From Cyanobium gracile_A (GTDB lineage Bacteria; Cyanobacteriota; Cyanobacteriia; PCC-6307; Cyanobiaceae): a DNA stretch of 16,099 bases. This document shows, in pieces, positions 7,294 to 13,948 of the stretch (position 1 is its first letter; the number at the start of each line of letters is the position of its first letter). The position numbers and the translations under genes were made by a program. The stretch is taken from contig NZ_JAYGHY010000062.1 of the NCBI RefSeq assembly GCF_034931305.1, forward strand, positions 1 through 16,099, read 5' to 3'. The notes below the pieces were generated by a model. It searched no databases and was not told where the DNA came from. It saw only the letters and a program-made list of their open reading frames with translations.

Positions 7294-8775
7294 ATGGCGC
7301 CACCGTCCTTCGATCTGGGTCTGCGCCGCGTTGCCGGCCTGCCGGGAGTCCCCGGCGCCCCCCGCGGCCCCGAGCCCCGGGCCTGGCAACGCCGGCTGAT
7401 TCAGCTGCTGCGGGCCCGGTTGGTCGCGGCGAGTCCCGGGGGCCAGGACGTGCTCGTGCATGCCGGTCCCGGCGCCGGCAAGACCCTGGGGGCCCTGCTC
7501 GCCTTCCAGCAGCTGCAACGGGAAGGACGCCTGGAGCACTTTGTGGTCTTCTGCCACCGCAGCGCCATCGCCCGCCAGTGGATCGGCGCCGCCGCCCGCC
7601 TCGGCCTGGTCCTGCAGGAATGGGAGACCCCGGGGGGACCGCCACCGGCAGCGACCGGCCAGGGTCTGCTGCTCAGCTACCAGGCGGCCGCCCTGCACCG
7701 CCGGCGCCTGGAGCTTGATCTGGCCGGCCATCTCCATGGCCGGCGCTGGCTGGCGATCGGCGACGAAGTGCACCACCTGGGCCTTGATCCCCTCGAACCG
7801 GAAGCCACCGCCTGGGGGCATGCCTTCAGCAGCCTCAGCGGCGGCGCCCAGCTACGCCTGGGGCTCACCGGCACCCCTTTCCGCGCCGACAACCTCGGCT
7901 TCTGTTCCGGCCGCCGGGTGCGGATGCACGACCAGCACGGACCGGCCGAGCGCATCATCCCGGATCTCTGCGTCGAGCCCCGTGCCCTGATCGTCGCCGG
8001 CGACGTGCGGCCCCTGGAATTCCGCTTTCAGGATGGCTGGGTCGAACACGGGCGCCCGGAGGGCGGACGGGACACCGAGACCTCCCCCCTCTCGGCGGAA
8101 CAGCGGGAGAGCTGGCGGGCCCGCAACCTGCGTCGGGCCATCCGCCCGGGGGATCGGGGCGGGATCGCCCTGCGGCTGCTGCTGCAGGCCCGCCGTCGCC
8201 TGGAACGGGTGCGGATGGAGCATCCAGGAGCCGGCGGTCTGGTGGTGGCCCGCGACATCGACCATGCCGGCTGCATCGCCGACCTGCTGGCCAAGGAAGG
8301 GGACCGGGTGCACCTGGTGCATTCCCAGGATCCGGAGGCGGCCCAGCGTCTGGCGGCCTTCCAGGCCGGGGAGGCCGACTGGCTGGTGAGTATCGACATG
8401 TGCGCCGAAGGCTTCGATGCCCCCCGGCTACGGGTGGTGGCCTACCTGACCACCGTGGTCACCCGCAGTCGCTTCGTTCAGGCGATCACCAGGGCCGTTC
8501 GCATGGACGGGGATCGCTCCGGTCAGGAAACCATCCCACGACGGCCGTCCTACGTGTTCGCGCCGGCCGATCCCCTGCTGATCAGCTATGCCCGGGCCTG
8601 GACCGTGAGTGAGCCCTACGTGATCCGGCCCCGCCCGACGGAAACGGCGCCCGGCAGCGCCGGCTCCCCGGCCAGCGCCCAACGCCTGCCGCTGCAGGCC
8701 ATCGCGGACGATGCCGGCCGGATGCTGAGCGTCAGCGGGCCCGTGCTGCCGCCCTTTCGGCGCGGATCGGCCTGA
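7294..8775 (+). CDS. Superfamily 2 DEAD/DEAH-type helicase
   Basis: A 493-residue protein with a complete SF2 helicase core. Walker A is G-P-G-A-G-K-T (K63), the DExH box is D-E-V-H at residues 157-160, and motif III-like L-T-G-T-P-F-R is at 191-197. The second RecA domain has C-A-E-G-F-D-A-P at 370-377 (motif V) and Q-A-I-T-R-A-V-R at 396-403 (motif VI with arginines 400 and 403). This is the arrangement of ResIII/SSL2-like DNA translocases rather than RNA DEAD-box proteins. No nuclease, zinc finger or methyltransferase domain is visible, and neither neighbour looks like a restriction or repair partner. The ATG is chosen because the conserved N-terminal region follows; there is no clear Shine-Dalgarno. 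The helicase family is firm, the biological role is unknown. Confidence 0.9.
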   Translation: MAPPSFDLGLRRVAGLPGVPGAPRGPEPRAWQRRLIQLLRARLVAASPGGQDVLVHAGPGAGKTLGALLAFQQLQREGRLEHFVVFCHRSAIARQWIGAAARLGLVLQEWETPGGPPPAATGQGLLLSYQAAALHRRRLELDLAGHLHGRRWLAIGDEVHHLGLDPLEPEATAWGHAFSSLSGGAQLRLGLTGTPFRADNLGFCSGRRVRMHDQHGPAERIIPDLCVEPRALIVAGDVRPLEFRFQDGWVEHGRPEGGRDTETSPLSAEQRESWRARNLRRAIRPGDRGGIALRLLLQARRRLERVRMEHPGAGGLVVARDIDHAGCIADLLAKEGDRVHLVHSQDPEAAQRLAAFQAGEADWLVSIDMCAEGFDAPRLRVVAYLTTVVTRSRFVQAITRAVRMDGDRSGQETIPRRPSYVFAPADPLLISYARAWTVSEPYVIRPRPTETAPGSAGSPASAQRLPLQAIADDAGRMLSVSGPVLPPFRRGSA

Positions 8776-8840
8776 AAGTGGCTGCATCGGGCCGTTTGCC
8801 ACCGATTTTCTTGCAACGATGTGACAACCAACACCATCGA

Positions 8841-8869
8841 GGTGCCCACCAGCAGTCAACGTGGGCACC
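8841..8869 (+). promoter_or_regulatory. 9-bp perfect hairpin before the 96-residue ORF
   Basis: GGTGCCCAC (8841-8849) and its exact complement GTGGGCACC (8861-8869) flank an 11-base spacer. The element sits between the helicase stop and the ATG of the next gene, 27 bases before that ATG. No T-run follows on the plus strand, so it does not look like a standard intrinsic terminator. It could be an mRNA leader structure or a dyad operator. If the downstream gene started at the alternative GTG at 8821, the repeat would be coding. Confidence 0.45.
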
Positions 8870-8895
8870 ACAGGACTTCCACCGAGATCAACCCG

Positions 8896-9186
8896 ATGGA
8901 CACTCCAAGAGACGACGCCAGCGACCAGGACGGCGGTTTTGAGGCCCCGCTGGATGCCGCAGGCCATCGCCGCGTGACTGTGGCGGTTTGCTGGGCCCTG
9001 GCCCGCCGGGCCGCCCTTGATGGCCGTGAGCTGTTCGAAGACAGCTATGCCATCAACGAGGAATTCCGTGAGTGGCTGCTCACACTGGAAGACCACCCCG
9101 AACTGCTTCAGGCCAATGTTCTGATGGTTCCCAGGGATCTGCACCTCGACCGCCGCCCGGAAACCGACGGCCTGCTGGAAATCTGA
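8896..9186 (+). CDS. Hypothetical acidic protein (96 aa)
   Basis: I do not recognise this family. The protein has a polar Asp-rich N-terminus (about residues 1-22), then a helical segment V-T-V-A-V-C-W-A-L-A-R-R-A-A-L-D-G-R-E-L, then an acidic helical stretch (N-E-E-F-R-E-W-L-L-T-L-E-D-H) and a charged tail. It is probably soluble; the hydrophobic part is short and interrupted by arginines. I chose the ATG at 8896, which has a weak GAG about 9 bases upstream; the frame could begin at a GTG at 8821, adding 25 low-complexity residues. An AT-richer patch around 8805-8835 may hold its promoter, and a 9-bp hairpin lies in its leader. The stop is 16 bases from the convergent infA stop. Codon use resembles its neighbours. 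Confidence 0.65.
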   Translation: MDTPRDDASDQDGGFEAPLDAAGHRRVTVAVCWALARRAALDGRELFEDSYAINEEFREWLLTLEDHPELLQANVLMVPRDLHLDRRPETDGLLEI

Positions 9187-9202
9187 GCCGCCCCGGTCGG
9201 CC

Positions 9203-9472
9203 TCAGCGGCGCCTGGGCCCGCCGGGACGGTTGCCCCCCGGCCTCGGGCCGGTGGCTCCGGCATTGCGTTCCCGGTAGGTGATGCGGCCCCGGGTCAGGT
9301 CGTAGGGGCTGATCTCCACCAGCACCTTGTCCCCGGCCAGCAGCTTGATACGGAACTTGGTCAGCTTGCCCGCCGCCCGGCAGAGGCACTGGTGACCGGC
9401 AGGCTGCTCGAGGGTGACGAGGTAGAACCCGTTGCCCTGCTCCTTTTCGATCACACCGGACGTTTCGATCAT
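9203..9472 (-). CDS. infA: Translation initiation factor IF-1 (divergent, tailed)
   Basis: An 89-residue protein whose first 70 residues form the S1-like OB fold of IF-1, ending in the strongly conserved S-P-Y-D-L-T-R-G-R-I-T-Y-R-E-R block. IF-1 binds the A site of the 30S subunit during initiation. Two features are unusual. The N-terminal half (E-T-S-G-V-I-E-K-E-Q-G-N-G-F-Y) differs from the classical E-M-E-G-T-V-x-E-x-L-P-N-A-M-F. A Gly/Pro/Arg-rich tail of about 19 residues follows, ending G-P-R-R-R. The gene stands alone rather than in a ribosomal-protein operon. The ATG at 9472 is chosen because the OB fold begins there; an upstream in-frame extension to 9499 is less likely. It may be a second IF-1 paralogue rather than the sole copy. 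Confidence 0.9.
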   Translation of the reverse strand: MIETSGVIEKEQGNGFYLVTLEQPAGHQCLCRAAGKLTKFRIKLLAGDKVLVEISPYDLTRGRITYRERNAGATGPRPGGNRPGGPRRR

Positions 9473-9604
9473 GCGGGAAGGCTGGCTTGAGGAAAACAAC
9501 AGAGTTTCAGCTTAAGCGCCGGCCGTGCCCGCCCCCAAACGCTTCACACGCTGGGAAGACCGGAGCGATAGGGTCGGCCGACCGAGCGCCCCTGGCCCCA
9601 CCCG

Positions 9605-9694
9605 ATGATCCTTCCTCCCATCTCGATGGATCTGGGCCTGCTGCTGATCTCGATTGGCGTGGTCAACCTCTGGCGGGCCCGGGAAAGCACCTGA
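9605..9694 (+). CDS. Possible 29-residue single-span membrane peptide
   Basis: A short open frame of 29 codons lies between infA and the pseudouridine synthase gene. The product would have a short Pro-containing N-terminus, one hydrophobic stretch (D-L-G-L-L-L-I-S-I-G-V-V-N-L-W) and a positive end (R-A-R), the layout of small thylakoid or membrane subunits. An internal ATG at 9626 would give 22 residues. There is no visible Shine-Dalgarno before either ATG. The stop is 13 bases before the GTG of the next gene. It matches no small photosystem or b6f subunit I know. It could equally be a chance frame, so confidence is low. Confidence 0.25.
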   Translation: MILPPISMDLGLLLISIGVVNLWRAREST

Positions 9695-9707
9695 TTCGTC
9701 TGGAGCA

Positions 9708-10325
9708 GTGACCACCACCCTGCTGCTCCACAAGCCCTACGGGGTGCTCAGCCAGTTCCGACCGGAACCGGGCAGTCCCTGGGGCACCCTGGCCGAGCTG
9801 GTCGATCAACCGGGCGTCTATGCCGCCGGCCGTCTGGATGCGGACAGCGAGGGCCTGCTGGTGCTCACCGACGATGGGCGGCTGCAGGCCCGGCTCACCG
9901 ACCCAGCCCAGGGACACTGGCGCCGGTATCTGGTGCAGGTGGAGGGTGTGATCACCCCGCCGGCCCTCGACAGCCTCCGTCAGGGGGTGATGGTGCAGGG
10001 GCGACGCACCCTGCCGGCCCGGGCCCGGGCCGTGGCCGTCCCCTCCCTGCCCGAAAGAGATCCGCCGATCCGCCACCGGCTGCGGGTGCCGACCGACTGG
10101 TTGGAACTGGAGTTGCGCGAGGGGCGGAACCGCCAGGTGCGGCGCATGACCGCCGCAGTGGGACTGCCCACCCTGCGCCTGCTGCGCACGGCGATCGACC
10201 TGATGGATGGCGGCCCGCCCCTGACTCTGGTGGGCCTGGCCCCCGGCAGCTGGCGCGCCGTGAGCCCGCAGGAGCGACAACGCCTGGCGGCGCTGCTCAG
10301 ACCAGGGCGTCCTTCAACTCCCTGA
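9708..10325 (+). CDS. rRNA large-subunit pseudouridine synthase, RsuA/RluE type
   Basis: A 205-residue pseudouridine synthase of the RsuA/RluB/E/F family, which isomerises a uridine in rRNA. It lacks an N-terminal S4 domain and begins almost directly with the catalytic domain (L-L-L-H-K-P-Y-G-V-L-S-Q-F), as RluE does; E. coli RluE modifies 23S rRNA at U2457. The catalytic motif G-R-L-D is at residues 41-44 with Asp44, followed by E-G-L-L-V-L-T-D-D-G. The conserved E-G-R-N-R-Q-V-R-R-M is at 138-147. The start is a GTG at 9708 with GGAG very close upstream. The last 29 bases overlap the 3' end of the convergent small ORF at 10297-10512. Family is certain; the exact target base is inferred from architecture. 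Confidence 0.92.
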   Translation: MTTTLLLHKPYGVLSQFRPEPGSPWGTLAELVDQPGVYAAGRLDADSEGLLVLTDDGRLQARLTDPAQGHWRRYLVQVEGVITPPALDSLRQGVMVQGRRTLPARARAVAVPSLPERDPPIRHRLRVPTDWLELELREGRNRQVRRMTAAVGLPTLRLLRTAIDLMDGGPPLTLVGLAPGSWRAVSPQERQRLAALLRPGRPSTP

Positions 10326-10512
10326 CCGTCTGGAGCTGGCCGTAGTAGTAGTTCGCCCGGGCGCGGCGATCCGGATCCTCGAGCGTGTCGAAGGCATCAA
10401 AGCCCAGCGAAGACCAGAGCTCATGCCCGCAGGCGCGGGTGAGCTCGGCGATGGCCTCCTCCTCCAGGTTGGCCAGCCGCCGCTGAAGATTCTTGATCTG
10501 GGAAATCGCCAT
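10297..10512 (-). CDS. Small helical conserved-looking hypothetical protein (71 aa)
   Basis: I do not recognise a named family. The 71-residue product is soluble and mostly helical: a basic amphipathic start (I-K-N-L-Q-R-R-L-A-N-L-E-E-E-A) with coiled-coil character, a W-S-S-L-G-F-D-A-F-D-T-L-E-D-P middle, and an aromatic helix with N-Y-Y-Y-G-Q-L near the C-terminus. It follows ycf39 on the same strand after 53 bases. That gap holds a TACTAT hexamer in a relatively AT-rich patch on the minus strand, so it may have its own promoter. Its last 29 bases lie antisense to the end of the pseudouridine synthase gene. The ATG at 10512 has no strong ribosome binding site. The defined amino-acid pattern makes it likely to be real. 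Confidence 0.7.
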   Translation of the reverse strand: MAISQIKNLQRRLANLEEEAIAELTRACGHELWSSLGFDAFDTLEDPDRRARANYYYGQLQTVRELKDALV

Positions 10513-10565
10513 GACCGCCGGCAAACCCCAGCAATAGTACACACGAACTGACGGCTGATGCCGCT

Positions 10566-11528
10566 TCAGAAGGGAAGCTTCTTCTTGGCTTCCTTGTCGA
10601 GGTCGGACTCCATCTCCCGCAGACGCCGCAGGATCGTGTCGTAGTACTCCTTGAGGTAATCCTCGAGCCGGGTCGTTTCGGCGAGATCCAGGCCGAAGGC
10701 GGCATAGCTGGCCTCCATGGGCGCGGTGAGGGGCTCGCCGCCACCCACAACTTCGGCGAAGGCAAGGCGTTCGGCCACGTTGAGGCTGGCTTCGAAGAAC
10801 CCTGTGACCGACTGCATCAGCCCCAGCAGCACCGGCGGCACCCGGAACACCCGGGCCTCGCGGCCGCTGTACCGTTCGCACAGCTGGGTGATCTCGCCGG
10901 TGATCCAGGCCCTGGGCCCCACGACCGGGAACGCCTGCCGGATCGTTTCGGGCCGCTCAAGCGCGGCCACGGCGAAGCGGGCCACGTCCTGGGTGTTCAT
11001 GTAGGCGATTGGCGTCGGTGCACCGCTCACCCAGACGGTCTGGCTCTCCAGCACCGGGATCGCGAACTGGCTGATCAGGCCCTGCATGAAGGCGACCCCA
11101 CGCAGGATCGTGTAGTCGAGGTCGGAGGCCTCAAGCCACTCCTCGGTGCAGGCCTTGATGTCCATCAGCGGCACGCCACGGTGCTTGGCGGCATCCAGCA
11201 GCGACATGAACACCAGCCGGCCCAGACCGGCGCGCCGACAGGCGGCGAAGAGATTCTGCTTGCCGTCCCAGTCGATCTCGTAGGCACTGCCGCCATCGGT
11301 GGCCCGGGCCGTGGCGGCATCGATCACCGCCTCCTGGCCCTCCAGGGCGTAGTCGAGGCTGGCGGGCTCCAGCAAGTCACCACGGGTGAGGTCACAGCCC
11401 CATTCCTGCAGAAAGGCCGCCTTGCGTGGCGAGCGCACGACGCAGCGGACGGTGTGTCCCGCATCAAGGGCACGACGGGCGATCTGGCGACCGAGGGTTC
11501 CTGTTCCACCGACGACCAGAACCTTCAT
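10566..11528 (-). CDS. ycf39: Ycf39-like NmrA/atypical SDR photosystem II assembly factor
   Basis: A 320-residue NAD(P)-binding protein of the atypical short-chain dehydrogenase (NmrA-like) family. The N-terminus has V-L-V-V-G-G-T-G-T-L-G-R-Q-I-A-R, with the G-x-x-G-x-x-G nucleotide motif at residues 7-13, followed by V-R-C-V-V-R-S-P-R-K-A-A-F-L and G-D-L. A canonical YxxxK active site is not evident, as expected for this group. In Synechocystis Ycf39 binds high-light-inducible proteins and helps chlorophyll insertion into newly made D1 during photosystem II assembly. That function is inferred here from similarity and the photosynthesis setting next to petM. The ATG at 11528 has AGGGG about 4 bases upstream. 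It lies 71 bases downstream of petM on the same strand. Confidence 0.88.
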   Translation of the reverse strand: MKVLVVGGTGTLGRQIARRALDAGHTVRCVVRSPRKAAFLQEWGCDLTRGDLLEPASLDYALEGQEAVIDAATARATDGGSAYEIDWDGKQNLFAACRRAGLGRLVFMSLLDAAKHRGVPLMDIKACTEEWLEASDLDYTILRGVAFMQGLISQFAIPVLESQTVWVSGAPTPIAYMNTQDVARFAVAALERPETIRQAFPVVGPRAWITGEITQLCERYSGREARVFRVPPVLLGLMQSVTGFFEASLNVAERLAFAEVVGGGEPLTAPMEASYAAFGLDLAETTRLEDYLKEYYDTILRRLREMESDLDKEAKKKLPF

Positions 11529-11570
11529 GGACCCCTGCAAAGGAAGCGGGCTGAGCCTAAGGGTGCGTCT

Positions 11571-11587
11571 GGCTCCAGCGCGGAGCC
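11571..11587 (-). promoter_or_regulatory. Stem-loop just downstream of petM
   Basis: On the minus strand GGCTCC and GGAGCC pair around a 5-base loop, 13 bases after the petM stop. An overlapping alternative stem (GGAG / CTCC) uses neighbouring bases. No T-run follows, so full termination is doubtful. It may protect the 3' end of petM mRNA or reduce readthrough into ycf39. Confidence 0.35.
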
Positions 11588-11599
11588 GGACTCCGGCGC

Positions 11600-11698
11600 T
11601 CAGTCGTTCAGGAGCTTGAGCAGCAGGGCGCCGCCCGCCAGCCCGACGGGGATCAGCACCCAGAAGATGGCGGCGGTGCCGAAGATTTCAGAGGCCAT
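11600..11698 (-). CDS. petM: Cytochrome b6f complex subunit 7
   Basis: A 32-residue single-span membrane protein, the usual size for PetM. It reads M-A-S-E-I-F-G-T-A-A-I-F-W at the N-terminus, continues V-L-I-P-V-G-L-A-G-G-A-L-L-L through one transmembrane helix (about residues 7-28), and ends K-L-L-N-D. PetM is a small peripheral subunit of the thylakoid cytochrome b6f complex, which links photosystem II, photosystem I and respiration. The frame is too short for most gene callers. It starts 22 bases after the trm1 stop on the same strand and precedes ycf39. No clear Shine-Dalgarno precedes the ATG, and any promoter of its own would have to lie inside the end of trm1. Similarity to cyanobacterial PetM is strong. 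Confidence 0.95.
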   Translation of the reverse strand: MASEIFGTAAIFWVLIPVGLAGGALLLKLLND

Positions 11699-11720
11699 GG
11701 CCCGGACAAGGGGGAACGGG

Positions 11721-12875
11721 CTACCTATCTAGCAGCCGTCGGGCCGTAGCCACGATCACCGGCCAGGGGGCCTCGCTGCGCAGCTGGCCGGCCATGACTC
11801 CGCTCGCCGCCGTGGCGAACCCCTCCGCCCTCAGGGCCGCCACCAGCGGCGCCAGCGGCGGGGGCCCCTGACCGAGATGGCGGGCAATCACGTCCACGGG
11901 CCAGCAGCGGGGTGTGGCAGCCGGGTCGTCCCGGAGCCGCTCCAGCCGCCGCCGGCCCGGCCGCTCCAGATGGGCACCCCCCCCCTCGGCCTGCTGCAGC
12001 ATCGCCACGAGCGTGGCGGGATCCTGGAGGGGGCCGATCCAGAGCGGGCCGCTGACCGCCAGGGCCGGCCCCTGGTCCAAAGCGGCCCCGGGACAGGCGC
12101 AGGGGCGCCAGCGGCCCAGCCGCAGCAGGCTCTGCACCTGCTGATCACCGCAGCCATGGCAGTGGGCCACCAGGCCCAGCTGGGCCTCCTCCCCGGCGGC
12201 AGGATGGCGCGCCAGTCGCACGGCGGTGCGGAACGCCCGGCCTTCGCTGAAGCTCAGCAGGGGGCTGAGCCCCCGCCCCATCGCCCAGGCCGTCCGGGCC
12301 AGCAGCCCCAGCTGAAGGCGCAGGGCGATCTCCCAGCTGGCGGGATGGGCCCGGGCGGCGGCACCGAAACGGCGCACGGCGGCCAGGCGGTCATGGCCCG
12401 TGGCCGAACGTCCGTCCGTGCTGGCCAGGTAGAGCACGCCGCCGAAGGCCACCGCCTCGAGGGCCAGGGGAACCAGGGCGGCCGGACAGCCGAAGGCATC
12501 CAGATCCACCAGTTCGAAGCGGCGCCCCTCCACCAGGCAGCCCGCCAGCAGCTGCTGGGCCGTGGCGGTGCTCAGCTGCCGGTGCACCGCCGCCGGCAGC
12601 CGGGCCAGATTGCGCTCCAGCAGGGGCAGGCGGTCCGGGTCGGCGTCGTTGGCCCACACCGCCGTGGCACCGCCCTCCAGGCCGTAGCGGAGGGCCCGGA
12701 TGCCGCAGCCCGCCATGCCATCCAGCACCTGCACGGGCCCATCGGTGCCGGCGGCGACCAGGGTCCGCGCCAGCAGGACGCCGAAGTCCCTGGCGGGCCT
12801 GGAGGCGGGTCGGAAGAAGCCGTCACCGGTCTCCACGACGGCCGCACCTTCGCAATAGTGAGGGGGTTCGCTCAA
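11721..12875 (-). CDS. tRNA (guanine-26-N2)-dimethyltransferase, Trm1-like
   Basis: A 384-residue SAM-dependent methyltransferase of the Trm1 family, which makes N2,N2-dimethylguanosine in tRNA. An E-G-x-x-V-V-E...F-F-R-P-x-x-R-P-A-R-D-F start matches the family's substrate-entry region. SAM motif I is L-D-G-M-A-G-C-G-I-R-A-L-R-Y-G (D52 to G58 core), motif II is W-A-N-D-A-D, and motif IV is D-L-D-A-F-G at 124-129, where the usual family form is D-P-F-G. A C-x-x-C plus C-x-C cluster before G-P-L-W-I-G-P-L corresponds to the zinc site. The start is a TTG at 12875, supported by AAGGA seven bases upstream. Trm1 is mainly archaeal and eukaryotic but is known in some bacteria including cyanobacteria. 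It starts within 25 bases of the divergent hydrolase. Confidence 0.9.
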   Translation of the reverse strand: MSEPPHYCEGAAVVETGDGFFRPASRPARDFGVLLARTLVAAGTDGPVQVLDGMAGCGIRALRYGLEGGATAVWANDADPDRLPLLERNLARLPAAVHRQLSTATAQQLLAGCLVEGRRFELVDLDAFGCPAALVPLALEAVAFGGVLYLASTDGRSATGHDRLAAVRRFGAAARAHPASWEIALRLQLGLLARTAWAMGRGLSPLLSFSEGRAFRTAVRLARHPAAGEEAQLGLVAHCHGCGDQQVQSLLRLGRWRPCACPGAALDQGPALAVSGPLWIGPLQDPATLVAMLQQAEGGGAHLERPGRRRLERLRDDPAATPRCWPVDVIARHLGQGPPPLAPLVAALRAEGFATAASGVMAGQLRSEAPWPVIVATARRLLDR

Positions 12876-12900
12876 ATCCGGGTCCTTGCCGCAACCATCG

Positions 12901-13860
12901 GTGTCGTCCGCCGACCTCCAGCCTGCCCCCGGGGAGACCGCGCCGCAGCAGGGAGCCGACTGGGGGGACCACGCCCAGTGGGACTGGCGCGGCCACGGTT
13001 GCCACTGGCGCCGCCTGGGCCCTCCTGACGGGCCGGCGCTGGTGCTGTTGCACGGCTTCGGGGCCGCCAGCGGCCACTGGCGCCACAACGCCGGCCCCCT
13101 GGCGGCAGCGGGCTGGTGCGTCTACGGCCTCGACCTGATCGGCTTCGGCGCCTCCAGCCAGCCGGGCCTGGATCGTCATCAGGCCCTGGACAACCGCCTC
13201 TGGTCCAGGCAGGTGCAGGCCTTCCTGGCGGAGGTGGTCCAGGCGCCGGCCGTGCTGGTGGGCCATTCCCTCGGTGGTCTGGTGGCCCTGACCTGCAGCG
13301 TGTATGCCCCGCAGTGGGTGCGAGCCGTGGTGGCGGCGCCCCTGCCCGATCCCAGCCTGCTGATGGCCGGGCGCCGCCAGCCCCGCCGTCCCCCCTGGCG
13401 CCGGCGACTGAAACGGGGGGTGATCCACCTTCTGCTGCGGCTCCTGCCCCTGGAGCTGGTGGTTCCGCTGCTGGCCCATTCCCCCCTGCTCGACCTGGGC
13501 ATCCAGTCGGCCTACCACCACCCGGTGATCGGTGACCAGGAGCTGCGTCGGCTGATCGCCCGGCCCGCCCGACGCCCCGGAGCGGTACGGGCCCTGAGGG
13601 CGATGAGCATCGGCATGGCGCTGCGGCCGTACCAGGCCACCGCCGTCGCGCTGCTGCAACGGCTGGGGCGGCCCACCCTGCTGGTCTGGGGCGGCCAGGA
13701 TCGGCTGGTGCCGTTGGAGGTGTCCCAGCAGTGTCTGCGGTTGCGCCACGACCTCGACCTGCAGGTGATCCCGTCCTGCGGCCACTGTCCCCACGATGAG
13801 ACCCCGGACGCCTTCCATGGCGCGGTGCTCCGCTGGCTGGAGTGTCTGGAGACGGGCTGA
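12901..13860 (+). CDS. Alpha/beta hydrolase
   Basis: A 319-residue alpha/beta-fold hydrolase of the haloperoxidase/epoxide-hydrolase-like group common in picocyanobacteria. The oxyanion loop is L-L-H-G-F-G at residues 49-54. The nucleophile elbow is G-H-S-L-G-G with Ser123, the acid is probably D267 in W-G-G-Q-D-R-L-V-P, and the catalytic histidine is probably H295 in S-C-G-H-C-P-H. The G-L-D-L-I-G-F-G-A-S-S segment is typical. There is no signal peptide. The substrate is unknown. The start is uncertain: GTG at 12901 or TTG at 12886, neither with a clear ribosome binding site. It is head-to-head with trm1, leaving 10-25 bases between starts, so its promoter must lie inside trm1 coding sequence. 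ilvN follows on the same strand after 88 bases. Confidence 0.9.
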   Translation: MSSADLQPAPGETAPQQGADWGDHAQWDWRGHGCHWRRLGPPDGPALVLLHGFGAASGHWRHNAGPLAAAGWCVYGLDLIGFGASSQPGLDRHQALDNRLWSRQVQAFLAEVVQAPAVLVGHSLGGLVALTCSVYAPQWVRAVVAAPLPDPSLLMAGRRQPRRPPWRRRLKRGVIHLLLRLLPLELVVPLLAHSPLLDLGIQSAYHHPVIGDQELRRLIARPARRPGAVRALRAMSIGMALRPYQATAVALLQRLGRPTLLVWGGQDRLVPLEVSQQCLRLRHDLDLQVIPSCGHCPHDETPDAFHGAVLRWLECLETG

Positions 13861-13948
13861 AGGGAAGGCGTCCCCTGGCGCGTACCTTTGGTTAGACCGT
13901 GCCGGCTTTCCCTCCGGTCCCCCGCCGCACCCCGATCACGAGCCCGAC

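Noticed and set aside
6089..7399. 436-codon plus-strand open frame
   Set aside because: Antisense to pntAa, low-complexity composition and no recognisable motif.
9572..9583. 12-bp perfect palindrome GGTCGGCCGACC between infA and the pseudouridine synthase gene
   Set aside because: At this GC content several 12-bp palindromes are expected by chance in 16 kb, and no second copy or supporting context was seen.
11877..13028. 383-codon plus-strand open frame
   Set aside because: Antisense to trm1, which has intact methyltransferase motifs and a supported start.
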